Source: a virus. From it: a stretch of 32,137 nucleotides of DNA. Position numbers and translations under genes: made by a program. Below are positions 17,798-24,070 of the stretch, piece after piece. Below the pieces are notes generated by a model that saw nothing but the letters and a program-made list of their open reading frames with translations, did not search any database and was not told the DNA's origin. Position 1 is the stretch's first letter. Each line of letters begins with the position of its first letter. The stretch spans positions 1 to 32,137 of the IMG/VR virus record IMGVR_UViG_3300042516_000813, one strand, 5' to 3'.

Positions 17798-19543
17798 ATG
17801 ACCGTTTCATCGACACAAACCCGAGTCAGCTATTCCGGCAACGGAACTACCACCGCATTTGCGGTGCCGTTCTACTTCCTCGCAAACAGCGACTTGCTGG
17901 TAGTGCTGCGTTCCTCGGCTGGCGTCGAGACGACCCAAGTCCTTAACACCAACTACACGGTGACCGGAGCTGGAGTCTTGACCGGCGGCACGGTAACGAT
18001 GACCTCGGCCCCGGCCTCTGGCGTCACGGTTGTCATCAGCCGCAACGCTCCACTTACCCAGACGACCGATCTCCTGCCGAACGACAGACTGCCGGCAGAG
18101 TCGATCGAGACTGCGCTCGACAAAGCAACCATGCTGGCGCAGCAGCTCGATGAGGTACTCGACCGCTCTATTAAGTTCCCGCTAACCGATGCGACATCGA
18201 TCTCCTCGGCGTTGCCTGTCTCCTCGGAGCGAGCCAACAAGTATCTTAAATTTACCTCTGGCGGCGCGGTTACGGTCGACGCCATCACTCAGAACTTCCG
18301 CAACGTGAAAGACTTTGGCGCAATTGGTGACGGCACGACAGACGATACCGCCGCCATCAATGCAACGATCGCTGCGGCGAATACCAATGGCACCGTGTTC
18401 TTTCCGAAAGGCACCTACCTCGTCAGCGGCACTTTGCAGATGCTGTCTGGTCAATGCTTTATGGGTGAAGGTGGCTCGATGCAAGGAACATCGACCATCA
18501 ACAAAGGCGCGAATGGCGACCTTATCAACATGGTCGGGCGGTGCCGCCTTGAAAACCTCAACCTTGATTCGGTAGGCGCAACCTACACCGGACGCGGTAT
18601 CTTCGTCAGCACGGGACTCTCGCAGGTCATCAACAACGTCCGCTCCGCCAACAACGTGACTTATGCGTTGGAATACGAAGCGACTTCTGGCGGCGGCACG
18701 TTTGTTACCAACTTTGTAGCCGACATGATTGCAGCGTCTGCTGATACGGCTGCAATTAAAGTAGGTGAAAACTATCCGACAAACGTCCTTAGATTCTTCC
18801 AGAATATCTGGTTGTCCAACGGCAAGTTTGATTTGACCAATACCGTCGCGTTTACGTTGGACGGCTTTTTCTGTCGCGGTTTCATTACCGGCCCGACGTT
18901 TGATAAGTGCGTGGTCAATAAGATTGCGAACGGTCGAGTCTCGACGCCGGGTACGCCATTGGTGCTGTCGATGGCGGACAGTTCGATAGTTAACGTGCCG
19001 ATCAGCGGCACCACGCATCTGACAAGCTGCCAAGGGTTGATGCTGGCAAACTGCCAGTTTGATACGTTGACCATCGACAACAGCAGCATTAGTCCTGCCG
19101 CGGGCGGCGTAGCAGCGTGCTTCATTACGGATCGCCAGCGCGTTTATACCCCAACGTGGTCGCAGGCGTCTGGCACCGGCCCCGTGTTGGGGGACGGTAC
19201 TATTGAGTCTCTCGTCACATATAACGGTTTTAAGGTCGAATACTATATGCGCCTTGTGATGGGCGGCACGACGACTTATGGCGACAGTACGGGCGCGTGG
19301 ACATTCTCGCTGCCCCGCATTGCCAGCGCGACCGGAACGCCCTCTGCATACAATCAACGCTTTGGCGCAGCTTACATGAAACTTAACAGCGGCAACTTTA
19401 TTTACCTCGGCGAAGTGGCTATTGGCGCTGGCGAATTGGTGTTAAGTATCGGCTACCAAAATCAGTCAGTTCGCGGAACTTGGCCGTATACATGGGCCTC
19501 GGGCGACATACTTGAGTTCTCCATTTCGTACCTTGCTCCATAG
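17798..19543 (+). CDS. tail spike with T7-fibre-type N-terminus and pectate-lyase-like beta-helix
   Basis: A 581-residue receptor-binding protein. Residues 1-125 (TRVSYSGNGTTTAFAVPFYF, then ESIETALDKATMLAQQLDEV) match the T7 gp17-like N-terminal virion-anchoring domain. Residues 168-205 (VKDFGAIGDGTTDDTAAINA, then VFFPKGTYLV) are the signature of the pectate-lyase-3 type right-handed beta-helix used by spikes that bind or degrade polysaccharide. Residues about 445-581 form a separate beta-rich C-terminal domain starting at YTPTWSQASGTG, likely the receptor-contact or trimerisation tip. Codon use becomes more AT-rich from the beta-helix onward, consistent with host-range swapping. GAGGA precedes the ATG. 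Confidence 0.85.
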   Translation: MTVSSTQTRVSYSGNGTTTAFAVPFYFLANSDLLVVLRSSAGVETTQVLNTNYTVTGAGVLTGGTVTMTSAPASGVTVVISRNAPLTQTTDLLPNDRLPAESIETALDKATMLAQQLDEVLDRSIKFPLTDATSISSALPVSSERANKYLKFTSGGAVTVDAITQNFRNVKDFGAIGDGTTDDTAAINATIAAANTNGTVFFPKGTYLVSGTLQMLSGQCFMGEGGSMQGTSTINKGANGDLINMVGRCRLENLNLDSVGATYTGRGIFVSTGLSQVINNVRSANNVTYALEYEATSGGGTFVTNFVADMIAASADTAAIKVGENYPTNVLRFFQNIWLSNGKFDLTNTVAFTLDGFFCRGFITGPTFDKCVVNKIANGRVSTPGTPLVLSMADSSIVNVPISGTTHLTSCQGLMLANCQFDTLTIDNSSISPAAGGVAACFITDRQRVYTPTWSQASGTGPVLGDGTIESLVTYNGFKVEYYMRLVMGGTTTYGDSTGAWTFSLPRIASATGTPSAYNQRFGAAYMKLNSGNFIYLGEVAIGAGELVLSIGYQNQSVRGTWPYTWASGDILEFSISYLAP

Positions 19544-19552
19544 GAAATTATT

Positions 19553-20209
19553 ATGCCTAATACAACACCCATAGGTTTTGCTTACGCAGACATGGAATTA
19601 AACGGCACGAATTTGGTTAATGTGCCGACGACAGGTGCTGACAAAGGTATCGGCATTGGCGCTGGCGTTGCAGCAGAAACATCGCTTCAGATCAGCGGAA
19701 CTTATCCAAGTAGTGGGGCTAATACTCTTCTTGTACAAGCGAATGGAACTTCGCCAGCTTCAACAACAGGAGTATTGCGTGTCTTTTCGAGTTCTCCTAA
19801 TACTGTTGCAGGGTCTTATACGCTTAGTAGCGTTCAACATTTTCGTGTTGAGCAAGGCACTTTCGGCGCAGGGTCAACTGTAACAGATCAGTACGGATTT
19901 CTTGTCCAATCCGGCATGACCGGCGCGACCAATAACTATGCGTTCTTCGCTGATCTTGCGGCGGCGTCGGGCCGATTTAATTTTTACGCAGGCGGCACCG
20001 CTCGTAACCACTTTGCGGGCGGCGTCGAAGTGGTTGCGGGTACGACCACGATGGCAAGCGGCTTTACGCATATCCCTGCTGCCGCAGGCGCCCCGACTGG
20101 CGCCCCGACCAATCCGACCGGCAACGTACCCATGTATTACGACAGCACGAACCACAAGATTTACGTTTATAGCGGCGGCACTTGGCGATCCACGGCTGCA
20201 TTAACTTAA
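19553..20209 (+). CDS. tail-associated structural protein, fibre-like
   Basis: A 218-residue beta-rich, Gly/Thr/Ser-rich protein of the kind found in phage fibre cassettes. The C-terminal GNVPMYYDSTNHKIYVYSGG and the middle FRVEQGTFGAGSTVTDQYGF are recognisable as recurring phage-fibre modules. It is more AT-rich than the neighbouring virion genes, suggesting horizontal replacement together with the spike C-terminus. It could be a spike accessory or a second adhesin; it has no enzymatic motif. AGGA lies upstream of the ATG, 9 bases after the spike stop. Confidence 0.65.
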   Translation: MPNTTPIGFAYADMELNGTNLVNVPTTGADKGIGIGAGVAAETSLQISGTYPSSGANTLLVQANGTSPASTTGVLRVFSSSPNTVAGSYTLSSVQHFRVEQGTFGAGSTVTDQYGFLVQSGMTGATNNYAFFADLAAASGRFNFYAGGTARNHFAGGVEVVAGTTTMASGFTHIPAAAGAPTGAPTNPTGNVPMYYDSTNHKIYVYSGGTWRSTAALT

Positions 20210-20220
20210 TAGGTATATCT

Positions 20221-20538
20221 ATGATTACTTGGAAAGTTACGAAACTTGAAGTGAAGCCTGCCGAAGGCCAGTACACCGATGTGGTGGTAGTGGTGAGCTG
20301 GATATGTTCAGCCTCACAGGACGGTAAAACCGCGCAAACTAATGGCGAAACACGATTGCCGCCCGTGCAGAGTGATTTCGTGCCTTTTGACAATCTGACA
20401 CAAGACGAAGTGCTGTCTTGGTGTTATGCCAACGGCCTTGATAAAGAAGCCGCTGAATTGCGGGCAACGCAAAAGCTGCAGGACTTGCTAGCCCCGCCTA
20501 CCGTCTCAAAGCCGGTGCCGTGGGCAAGCGTTGCGTAA
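20221..20538 (+). CDS. small tail-region protein, DUF7936-like
   Basis: A 105-residue protein ending the rightward structural unit. The N-terminus MITWKVTKLEVKPAEGQYTD then VVVVVSWICSASQ forms a beta-like half; the second half is helical (LTQDEVLSWCYANGLDKEAAELR) and ends in a proline-rich tail. It resembles small proteins encoded next to phage fibre genes; the DUF number is my best recollection. The start at 20221 was chosen because the in-frame ATG at 20182 lies inside the preceding gene. Confidence 0.55.
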   Translation: MITWKVTKLEVKPAEGQYTDVVVVVSWICSASQDGKTAQTNGETRLPPVQSDFVPFDNLTQDEVLSWCYANGLDKEAAELRATQKLQDLLAPPTVSKPVPWASVA

Positions 20539-20559
20539 TTACGGCTTGTGCGACTTTTT
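20525..20559. other. convergence point of the two transcription units
   Basis: The rightward and leftward genes end only 19 bases apart. A weak stem CAAGC/GCTTG (20526-20530 with 20544-20548) encloses the perfect palindrome CGTAATTACG (20534-20543), and a T5 run follows at about 20555. This could terminate the rightward unit, but the stem is short and the T-run is displaced. No T-run is seen in the leftward direction. Confidence 0.3.
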
Positions 20560-20842
20560 ATACGATGTTCTCCTTGCGTAGCTGTGCGATGGTTCTAATG
20601 ACGCCTTCGAGGTGTGCTAGTCGGACATGATCTCGATCTAGGTCGGTGTGGCTGCGCCGATCGACGGCATCGTGACAGGCGCTGCAGCTCCAAGCGCCGA
20701 GTAGATCGTCGGCCTTCATGCCCATGCCGGAGACGCCGGCCATGCGAACGTGGGCAAGCACCACGGTTTCGCTGTTGTGGGTGCAGATCTCCGGCAAGCG
20801 AATCATGCAGCCGCGGCCACGGGCTTCCTTGCGTAGATTCAT
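20558..20842 (-). CDS. DUF1364/YbcO-like putative nuclease
   Basis: A 94-residue protein of the DUF1364 family, whose E. coli prophage member YbcO is a small HNH-like nuclease encoded in nin-type regions of lambdoid phages. Family marks are present: KEARGRGCMIRLP, C20, then VVLAHVR (H31), GMGMKADDLLGAWSCSACHD (C53, C56, H57, D61) and LEGVIRTIAQL. The Cys/His set would bind a metal. It is the last gene of the leftward recombination operon and overlaps the upstream gene as ATGA, so a role in processing recombination or replication intermediates is likely. Confidence 0.8.
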   Translation of the reverse strand: MNLRKEARGRGCMIRLPEICTHNSETVVLAHVRMAGVSGMGMKADDLLGAWSCSACHDAVDRRSHTDLDRDHVRLAHLEGVIRTIAQLRKENIV

Positions 20843-21180
20843 GCGTAGTGCGCCGGGGTGAGCTCAAGCCTGTGAGTCGCAAACTCGGCGGCTGAGGTTT
20901 GTTCTCGGGTTCTAAAGAATCCGGCATGCTCTGGATGCAGGCGCATAAACCTCCGCGAATAGAAAGCGCGATAGTTGTTGTTCAGTTTGAACGACGTTAG
21001 TCCGTCGCCGCCGACGCTATCCTTTTCCCAGCGTATGCGCTCGAAGATCGCGTTTACGGAATAGTTCTTATACCCGCGATCAATCATCTGAAATGTGAAC
21101 TGAACAAAGAGCTGCCAGACTTCGGGATGTCGCCGATGAAACTCAGTAACTTGCTGGCGCATTTCTTCCTGTCTATTCAT
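20839..21180 (-). CDS. conserved hypothetical phage protein in recombination operon
   Basis: A 113-residue protein of unknown function. It has an N-terminal helix (QVTEFHRRHPEVWQLFVQFT), a YKNYSVNAIFERIRW segment and FKLNNNYRAFYSRRFMRLHP, a pattern I recognise from small proteins near nin-region genes of many phages. The basic, aromatic-rich centre (IFERIRWEK, FKLNNNYRAFYSRRFM) could bind nucleic acid; that is inference. It overlaps the gene before it by 8 bases and the gene after it by 4, so it is translated as part of the operon. Confidence 0.65.
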   Translation of the reverse strand: MNRQEEMRQQVTEFHRRHPEVWQLFVQFTFQMIDRGYKNYSVNAIFERIRWEKDSVGGDGLTSFKLNNNYRAFYSRRFMRLHPEHAGFFRTREQTSAAEFATHRLELTPAHYA

Positions 21181-21577
21181 ATCGCGGCTCCGGTATGTGA
21201 ATCCCCATCTCGGCGCAGCGCACCTCGATGAGTGTGATGTAGTCGCGGAATTCCGTCTTGGTCATCTTGCTGGATCGTTTGATCGGCTTGTGCCGTTTCC
21301 TGCCAAATCCTTCTATGACCTCAGAACCCCACATTTCGATGAGGAAGTATTCGTGCAGGTCTTCCTTGCTCCAGCCTCGCAGCGCCTCGCCGCCGCCTTC
21401 AAGGATCGACGGGTACACGACACCCCACAGAAAGGAATTCTGCTGCTCGCTGCGTCTCGGCTTGAATGCCTCGATCGTTACCTGCCAGCTCTGGCGTGCG
21501 TCGAGCCCGCGCACCAGAACGGCGACCGCGGTGGCGATCTGTTCTGGCGGCGTGCCTTTTGGGAATACCCGGCGCAT
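21173..21577 (-). CDS. ninB: NinB-like recombination protein
   Basis: A 134-residue protein, likely a counterpart of lambda NinB/Orf, a mediator that helps load recombinase at single-stranded DNA. Support: SEQQNSFLWGVVYPSILEGG, the GWSKEDLHEYFLIEMWG segment, then RSSKMTKTEFRDYITLIE and GIHIPEP at the C-terminus, which match the order of helices and ending of NinB-type proteins. The context with exonuclease and annealing protein agrees. The start at 21577 (MRRVFPKGT) overlaps the previous stop by one base; a longer open frame to 21760 is only a shadow of the neighbouring gene. Confidence 0.6.
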   Translation of the reverse strand: MRRVFPKGTPPEQIATAVAVLVRGLDARQSWQVTIEAFKPRRSEQQNSFLWGVVYPSILEGGGEALRGWSKEDLHEYFLIEMWGSEVIEGFGRKRHKPIKRSSKMTKTEFRDYITLIEVRCAEMGIHIPEPRYE

Positions 21578-21882
21578 CAGAATGGGATGGCTTTGTCGTC
21601 GTCGAAGTCGATCTTGTCCCAGTTGGCCTCGGTCAGCTCCGTGCCTTTCGGGACATCCTTCGGCACCTGCCGATCTGGGTAGCCATCCTTCGGCTTGACG
21701 GACAGGCTGAAGAACTTCGAGCCCGGTTCCTTTGCGTTCGGGCCGGCGGTCTTGACCCACGCGCTTAACCAGTATTCGACTCCGTTGATGTTAAGCGAGC
21801 CCGTGTATTCCGGATGCTTGTCACTCTTGCGCTCTCTGGCTTTGCCAAGCGTGCCGGTGTTGGTGCGGTCGTACTCTTTCAC
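21577..21882 (-). CDS. small putative single-stranded-DNA-binding protein with SSB-like C-terminal tail
   Basis: A 101-residue protein, GTG start at 21882 behind GAGG and overlapping the exonuclease stop as GTGA. The body is beta-rich (HPEYTGSLNINGVEYWLSAW, then SKFFSLSVKPKDG), compatible with a small OB-type fold. The last ten residues are DFDDDKAIPF, closely like the MDFDDDIPF tail with which bacterial SSB proteins recruit partners. Between an exonuclease and a NinB-like mediator, this makes a phage SSB or SSB mimic likely. I did not recognise a classical SSB domain in the body. Confidence 0.6.
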   Translation of the reverse strand: MKEYDRTNTGTLGKARERKSDKHPEYTGSLNINGVEYWLSAWVKTAGPNAKEPGSKFFSLSVKPKDGYPDRQVPKDVPKGTELTEANWDKIDFDDDKAIPF

Positions 21883-22484
21883 AGTCTTACCTCTTTCAGT
21901 TTCTCGGTTCGTTCAAGCAATTCGCGGGTGAAGTTCTCGACCGCCGCGGTCAGCTCAAGGATCGTCGGCTGGTCGCGCGGGACGCGGATAATGAGCAGCT
22001 TGAGCTGCTCTGGCAGCTTTGGCTGGTACACAACGTAATCGCACCAGTCGCGCCCAGTAACAGCCATCTGCCATTGCATCTGCAGGCGATGCTCTTTCGG
22101 CACCTGCCGGCTGTCGATCAGGTCGAGCATGGTGGCCGGCTGGACACACTTGATCTCGATCAGGCCATCCTCTCCCACAAGCCCGTCTGGGCTTGCCCCG
22201 GCCTCCAGCTTCGGGTGGCGGATAAAGCCTACCTCCTCCACCAGAAGCCCCGTGCGGGCGCTATAAGCGGCCCTAGCCTCGGGCTCGGTGTCTATGCCGT
22301 GCTGCATCTCGGCGCTCTTGTACGTCTCCGTAGGCTGTCCCGTAAGGCGCTCGCAGACGAGCTGCGCCATGTAGTTACGATAACCGCCGGTCGTCGAGGC
22401 CATCATCACCTTGTAGATCGAGCTCGCGGTGACGAGCGCGAGCCGCTGACTATGCCACTCTGTGGTACGCTGGAGCTCAGTCAT
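21879..22484 (-). CDS. YqaJ/lambda-type alkaline exonuclease
   Basis: A 201-residue 5'-3' double-strand exonuclease of the lambda Exo/YqaJ family, which makes the single strand used by the annealing protein. Motifs: WHSQRLALVTASSI (W10, S21), HGIDTEPEARAAY (E67, E69), and the PD-(D/E)XK core D100-x9-E110-x-K112 in ASPDGLVGEDGLIEIKC, with the same spacing as D119, E129, K131 of lambda Exo. A conserved QMQWQMAVTGRDWCDYVVY follows. AAGGAG lies before the ATG, which overlaps the ERF stop as ATGA. Confidence 0.9.
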   Translation of the reverse strand: MTELQRTTEWHSQRLALVTASSIYKVMMASTTGGYRNYMAQLVCERLTGQPTETYKSAEMQHGIDTEPEARAAYSARTGLLVEEVGFIRHPKLEAGASPDGLVGEDGLIEIKCVQPATMLDLIDSRQVPKEHRLQMQWQMAVTGRDWCDYVVYQPKLPEQLKLLIIRVPRDQPTILELTAAVENFTRELLERTEKLKEVRL

Positions 22485-23017
22485 GTCAGCTCCTTCTTGC
22501 GCTTGGTGAACTCGGCGGTGGTCGCTGCGTCACGGGCAGACTCGGGCAAGGACTGGTAGAGCGCGTTCAGCTCTGCCGCGGTGTTGCAGGCGGCGATCTT
22601 GGCGACGATCGCTGGCGATGCCTTGCGGTCGCGGGCCTGTGCTGCCTCGGCGTCATCGTCGATCTGGGCGAGGCCGACGATCGCTGCGAGCGCGTACCGG
22701 CGAGCGTAAGTGATGGCGCTGCCCTGTGCCTGTGGGCTGTCATCCTTGGCGCGGATCGGTAGTTCACCGCGAATCCATTGGCCGGACTCATGCACCAGCG
22801 TCGTCAGTAGCATAATGCCGTTTGGGTTCCATTCGGTCGTCTGGATGACGGCGAGGTTGTTGGCTGCGAGCTGCTTGCGGCAGGCGTCCCAGCACGATGC
22901 GAGGTCGGCGTATTTGGACTTGAAGAACGGGTTGGCCGAGTCCTTGAGTGCGCCGGTGATGTCAGCTTGCGCCTTGGACAGGGCGGCGGCGAGTGCGCCG
23001 ATCGATTCAGATTGCAT
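22481..23017 (-). CDS. erf: ERF-family single-strand annealing protein
   Basis: A 178-residue recombinase of the ERF superfamily (as in phage P22), which anneals complementary single strands made by the adjacent exonuclease. Hallmarks: LSKAQADITGALKDSANPFF then KSKYADLASCW (residues 14-43), LLTTLVHESGQWIRGELPI (70-88) and QGSAITYARRYALAAIVGL with IDDDAEAA (98-125). The C-terminal 45 residues are helical and basic. The ATG at 23017 has GAGGAG in front; the longer open frame to 23149 runs through another small gene and is rejected. Confidence 0.9.
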   Translation of the reverse strand: MQSESIGALAAALSKAQADITGALKDSANPFFKSKYADLASCWDACRKQLAANNLAVIQTTEWNPNGIMLLTTLVHESGQWIRGELPIRAKDDSPQAQGSAITYARRYALAAIVGLAQIDDDAEAAQARDRKASPAIVAKIAACNTAAELNALYQSLPESARDAATTAEFTKRKKELT

Positions 23018-23153
23018 GCGGATTCTCCTCTGAGCGGATGAGTGCGACGGCGAGGTTGCAGGCATCGATGCGCTCCTGCTCCTCGCGCTCTTGCATTTCG
23101 AGATCGAGCTGGTGCCACCAGCTTGCGTCATCGTTTCCCCAAGGTTCATTCAT
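23007..23153 (-). CDS. 48-residue acidic helical protein
   Basis: A short gene reading MNEPWGNDDASWWHQLDLEM, then a charged helix rich in Glu and Arg and ending in SEENPHAI. An AGGAG box lies 7-8 bases before the ATG. It overlaps the preceding membrane peptide (ATGAATGA) and the start of ERF by 11 bases, placing the ERF ribosome binding site inside its last codons. The overlap pattern suggests translational coupling. The function is unknown; such peptides are common in front of phage recombination genes. Confidence 0.55.
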   Translation of the reverse strand: MNEPWGNDDASWWHQLDLEMQEREEQERIDACNLAVALIRSEENPHAI

Positions 23154-23253
23154 TGTGCGTCTCCTGACATGAGTGGCCGTCGCAGGGCTCGATCGCGGCG
23201 GCGAGTAGGTAAATCAGAACGATTCCAATCACGGCGAGTTTGCTGCGCTTCAC
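23146..23253 (-). CDS. 35-residue single-pass membrane peptide
   Basis: A GTG-started mini-gene overlapping its upstream neighbour as GTGA. It reads MKRSKLAVIGIVLIYLLAAA followed by IEPCDGHSCQETHNE, that is a basic start, one hydrophobic helix (residues 6-21) and a short polar tail with two cysteines. There is no lipobox in front of the first cysteine, so a spanin-type lipoprotein is not supported. AAGGGG precedes it at slightly long spacing. It is supported mainly by the exact overlap and by the hydrophobic pattern. Confidence 0.45.
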   Translation of the reverse strand: MKRSKLAVIGIVLIYLLAAAIEPCDGHSCQETHNE

Positions 23254-23414
23254 AGCGGCGACCCCTTGTTGTAGATGTTCTGAGCGGCCTGCAGTCCGTC
23301 TGCCTTGCCGGTGAGGTATGCAGCCTGCAGAGCGGCCGCGACGATCTCGCGGTAGTTATTTGGCAGGCAGTCGCAGATTAGCTCGATCTCTTTCATCTTG
23401 TTCTCGGGAATCAT
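23250..23414 (-). CDS. 54-residue hypothetical early protein
   Basis: An early-operon protein starting MIPENKMKEIELICDCLPNN and continuing with an alanine-rich helix (YREIVAAALQAAYLTGKADG). AGGAG lies at good spacing before the ATG at 23414, and that ATG overlaps the previous stop as ATGA; the farther upstream ATG at 23462 lies inside the neighbouring gene. No domain is recognised. Confidence 0.6.
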   Translation of the reverse strand: MIPENKMKEIELICDCLPNNYREIVAAALQAAYLTGKADGLQAAQNIYNKGSPL

Positions 23415-23716
23415 TGCAATTCTCCTGATGCGCGGTGCGCGGCTTGAAGGTAGTTCATGCAACCGATCGGGTCGGCAAAGATGTCAGCAATGCTGATGTG
23501 GTCTGGGCTTTGCGAGACAAGGATCTTGGTAAAGCAGTCCTCGCAAGTGTCCTCATCGATAGTCGGATTTGCATTGCACAGATGGCAGGTGCTGAGCAAT
23601 TCATCGCACTTTGTGCAGATAAATTCCCAGCTCATAGTGCCAGCGTTGTCCATGCAGATTGTTTCGTCGGCGATCTGTCCGTAGTTATTGCAGCCTTGGC
23701 AGTAAGCGGTGTGCAT
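23411..23716 (-). CDS. zinc-ribbon protein with four CxxC pairs
   Basis: A 101-residue early protein with CxxC pairs at residues 6/9, 34/37, 44/47 and 58/61, enough for two structural zinc sites, and a C-terminal helical part (DHISIADIFADPIGCMNYLQ). The N-terminal CQGCNNYGQ is followed by an acidic segment. It may be a small nucleic-acid- or protein-binding adaptor; the specific function is unknown. AGGAG precedes the ATG. A hairpin (23735-23750) separates it from the first gene of the operon. Confidence 0.65.
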   Translation of the reverse strand: MHTAYCQGCNNYGQIADETICMDNAGTMSWEFICTKCDELLSTCHLCNANPTIDEDTCEDCFTKILVSQSPDHISIADIFADPIGCMNYLQAAHRASGELQ

Positions 23717-23734
23717 TGCGTCTCTCCTGTGAGG

Positions 23735-23750
23735 GGCGGCTTATGCCGCC
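23735..23750 (-). other. intercistronic hairpin
   Basis: A perfect 6-bp stem GGCGGC/GCCGCC with a four-base loop overlaps the stop codon of the first leftward gene. In the leftward direction no T-run follows, so it is more likely an RNA stabilising or processing hairpin than a terminator. Confidence 0.35.
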
Positions 23751-23947
23751 ACCTCGTCAACTACATATCCAAAGAAACCATCATGCGGTTTGTACAGTCC
23801 TTTTTGTTCAAGGCTGCTCAACACGCCTGCAAACTGGTGCTTAGTAATACTTTCCGGTTTGGCGTTGGGCAAATAAACCCAACCGTCGCCTTCTTCCTTG
23901 TCGCGTAAGGAGGCGAGGATTTGTGTTTCAAGGGCGGTCAGTTCCAT
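23741..23947 (-). CDS. small winged-helix-like early protein
   Basis: The first gene of the leftward operon, 68 residues. LTALETQILASLRDKEEGDG, then ITKHQFAGVLSSLEQKGLYK and a short beta-like end (HDGFFGYVVDE) give the helix-helix-wing arrangement of a small winged-helix DNA-binding protein; this is a pattern inference. The ATG at 23947 has CAGGAG in front and lies about 30 bases after the predicted transcription start. It could regulate early transcription along with the divergently encoded HTH protein. Confidence 0.55.
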   Translation of the reverse strand: MELTALETQILASLRDKEEGDGWVYLPNAKPESITKHQFAGVLSSLEQKGLYKPHDGFFGYVVDEVAA

Positions 23948-23970
23948 GTCGTTTCTCCTGTGTGTTTGTT

Positions 23971-24021
23971 CTGTCAACGGTTGTGATCATGACGGGTATC
24001 TCCAGACCTGTCAACACTTGT
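23971..24021. repeat. two direct repeats, putative operators
   Basis: CTGTCAACGGTTGT (23971-23984) and CTGTCAACACTTGT (24008-24021) agree in 12 of 14 bases and are 37 bases apart. One covers the expected start of the leftward transcript, the other lies between the two -35 boxes. Each has partial inner symmetry (CAA..TTG), as expected of repressor sites. Confidence 0.45.
23986..24014 (-). promoter_or_regulatory. leftward promoter of the recombination operon
   Basis: On the minus strand: TTGACA (24014-24009), a 17-base spacer, then CATGAT (23991-23986). The -35 box is consensus and the -10 matches 4 of 6 positions. It points at the gene starting at 23947 and is the only good sigma-70 promoter found for that operon. 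Confidence 0.6.
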
Positions 24022-24046
24022 AACCCAAAAAAGATTCCGTCATGAT
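24018..24046 (+). promoter_or_regulatory. rightward promoter of the HTH gene
   Basis: TTGTAA (24018-24023), a 17-base spacer and CATGAT (24041-24046), the mirror image of the leftward promoter. The expected transcript would start near 24053, about 18 bases before the HTH start codon. The -35 is weaker than the leftward one (4 of 6), so the leftward promoter is expected to be stronger unless activated. Confidence 0.5.
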
Positions 24047-24070
24047 GCCGGTAGTAAACACGGAGGCATC

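Larger units (their letters stand above)
23986..24046. promoter_or_regulatory. dyad-symmetric operator region with two -10 half-sites
   Basis: A perfect 10-base inverted repeat ATCATGACGG (23986-23995) and CCGTCATGAT (24037-24046) is centred on base 24016. Each arm contains the -10 box of one of the divergent promoters. The two -35 boxes are arranged about the same centre. A protein bound at both arms would block both promoters at once. The divergently encoded HTH protein is the obvious candidate. Confidence 0.55.

Noticed and set aside
21577-21760. Extended NinB-like start
   Set aside because: The extra 61 residues are the out-of-frame shadow of the SSB-tail gene; the internal ATG with a one-base overlap is preferred.
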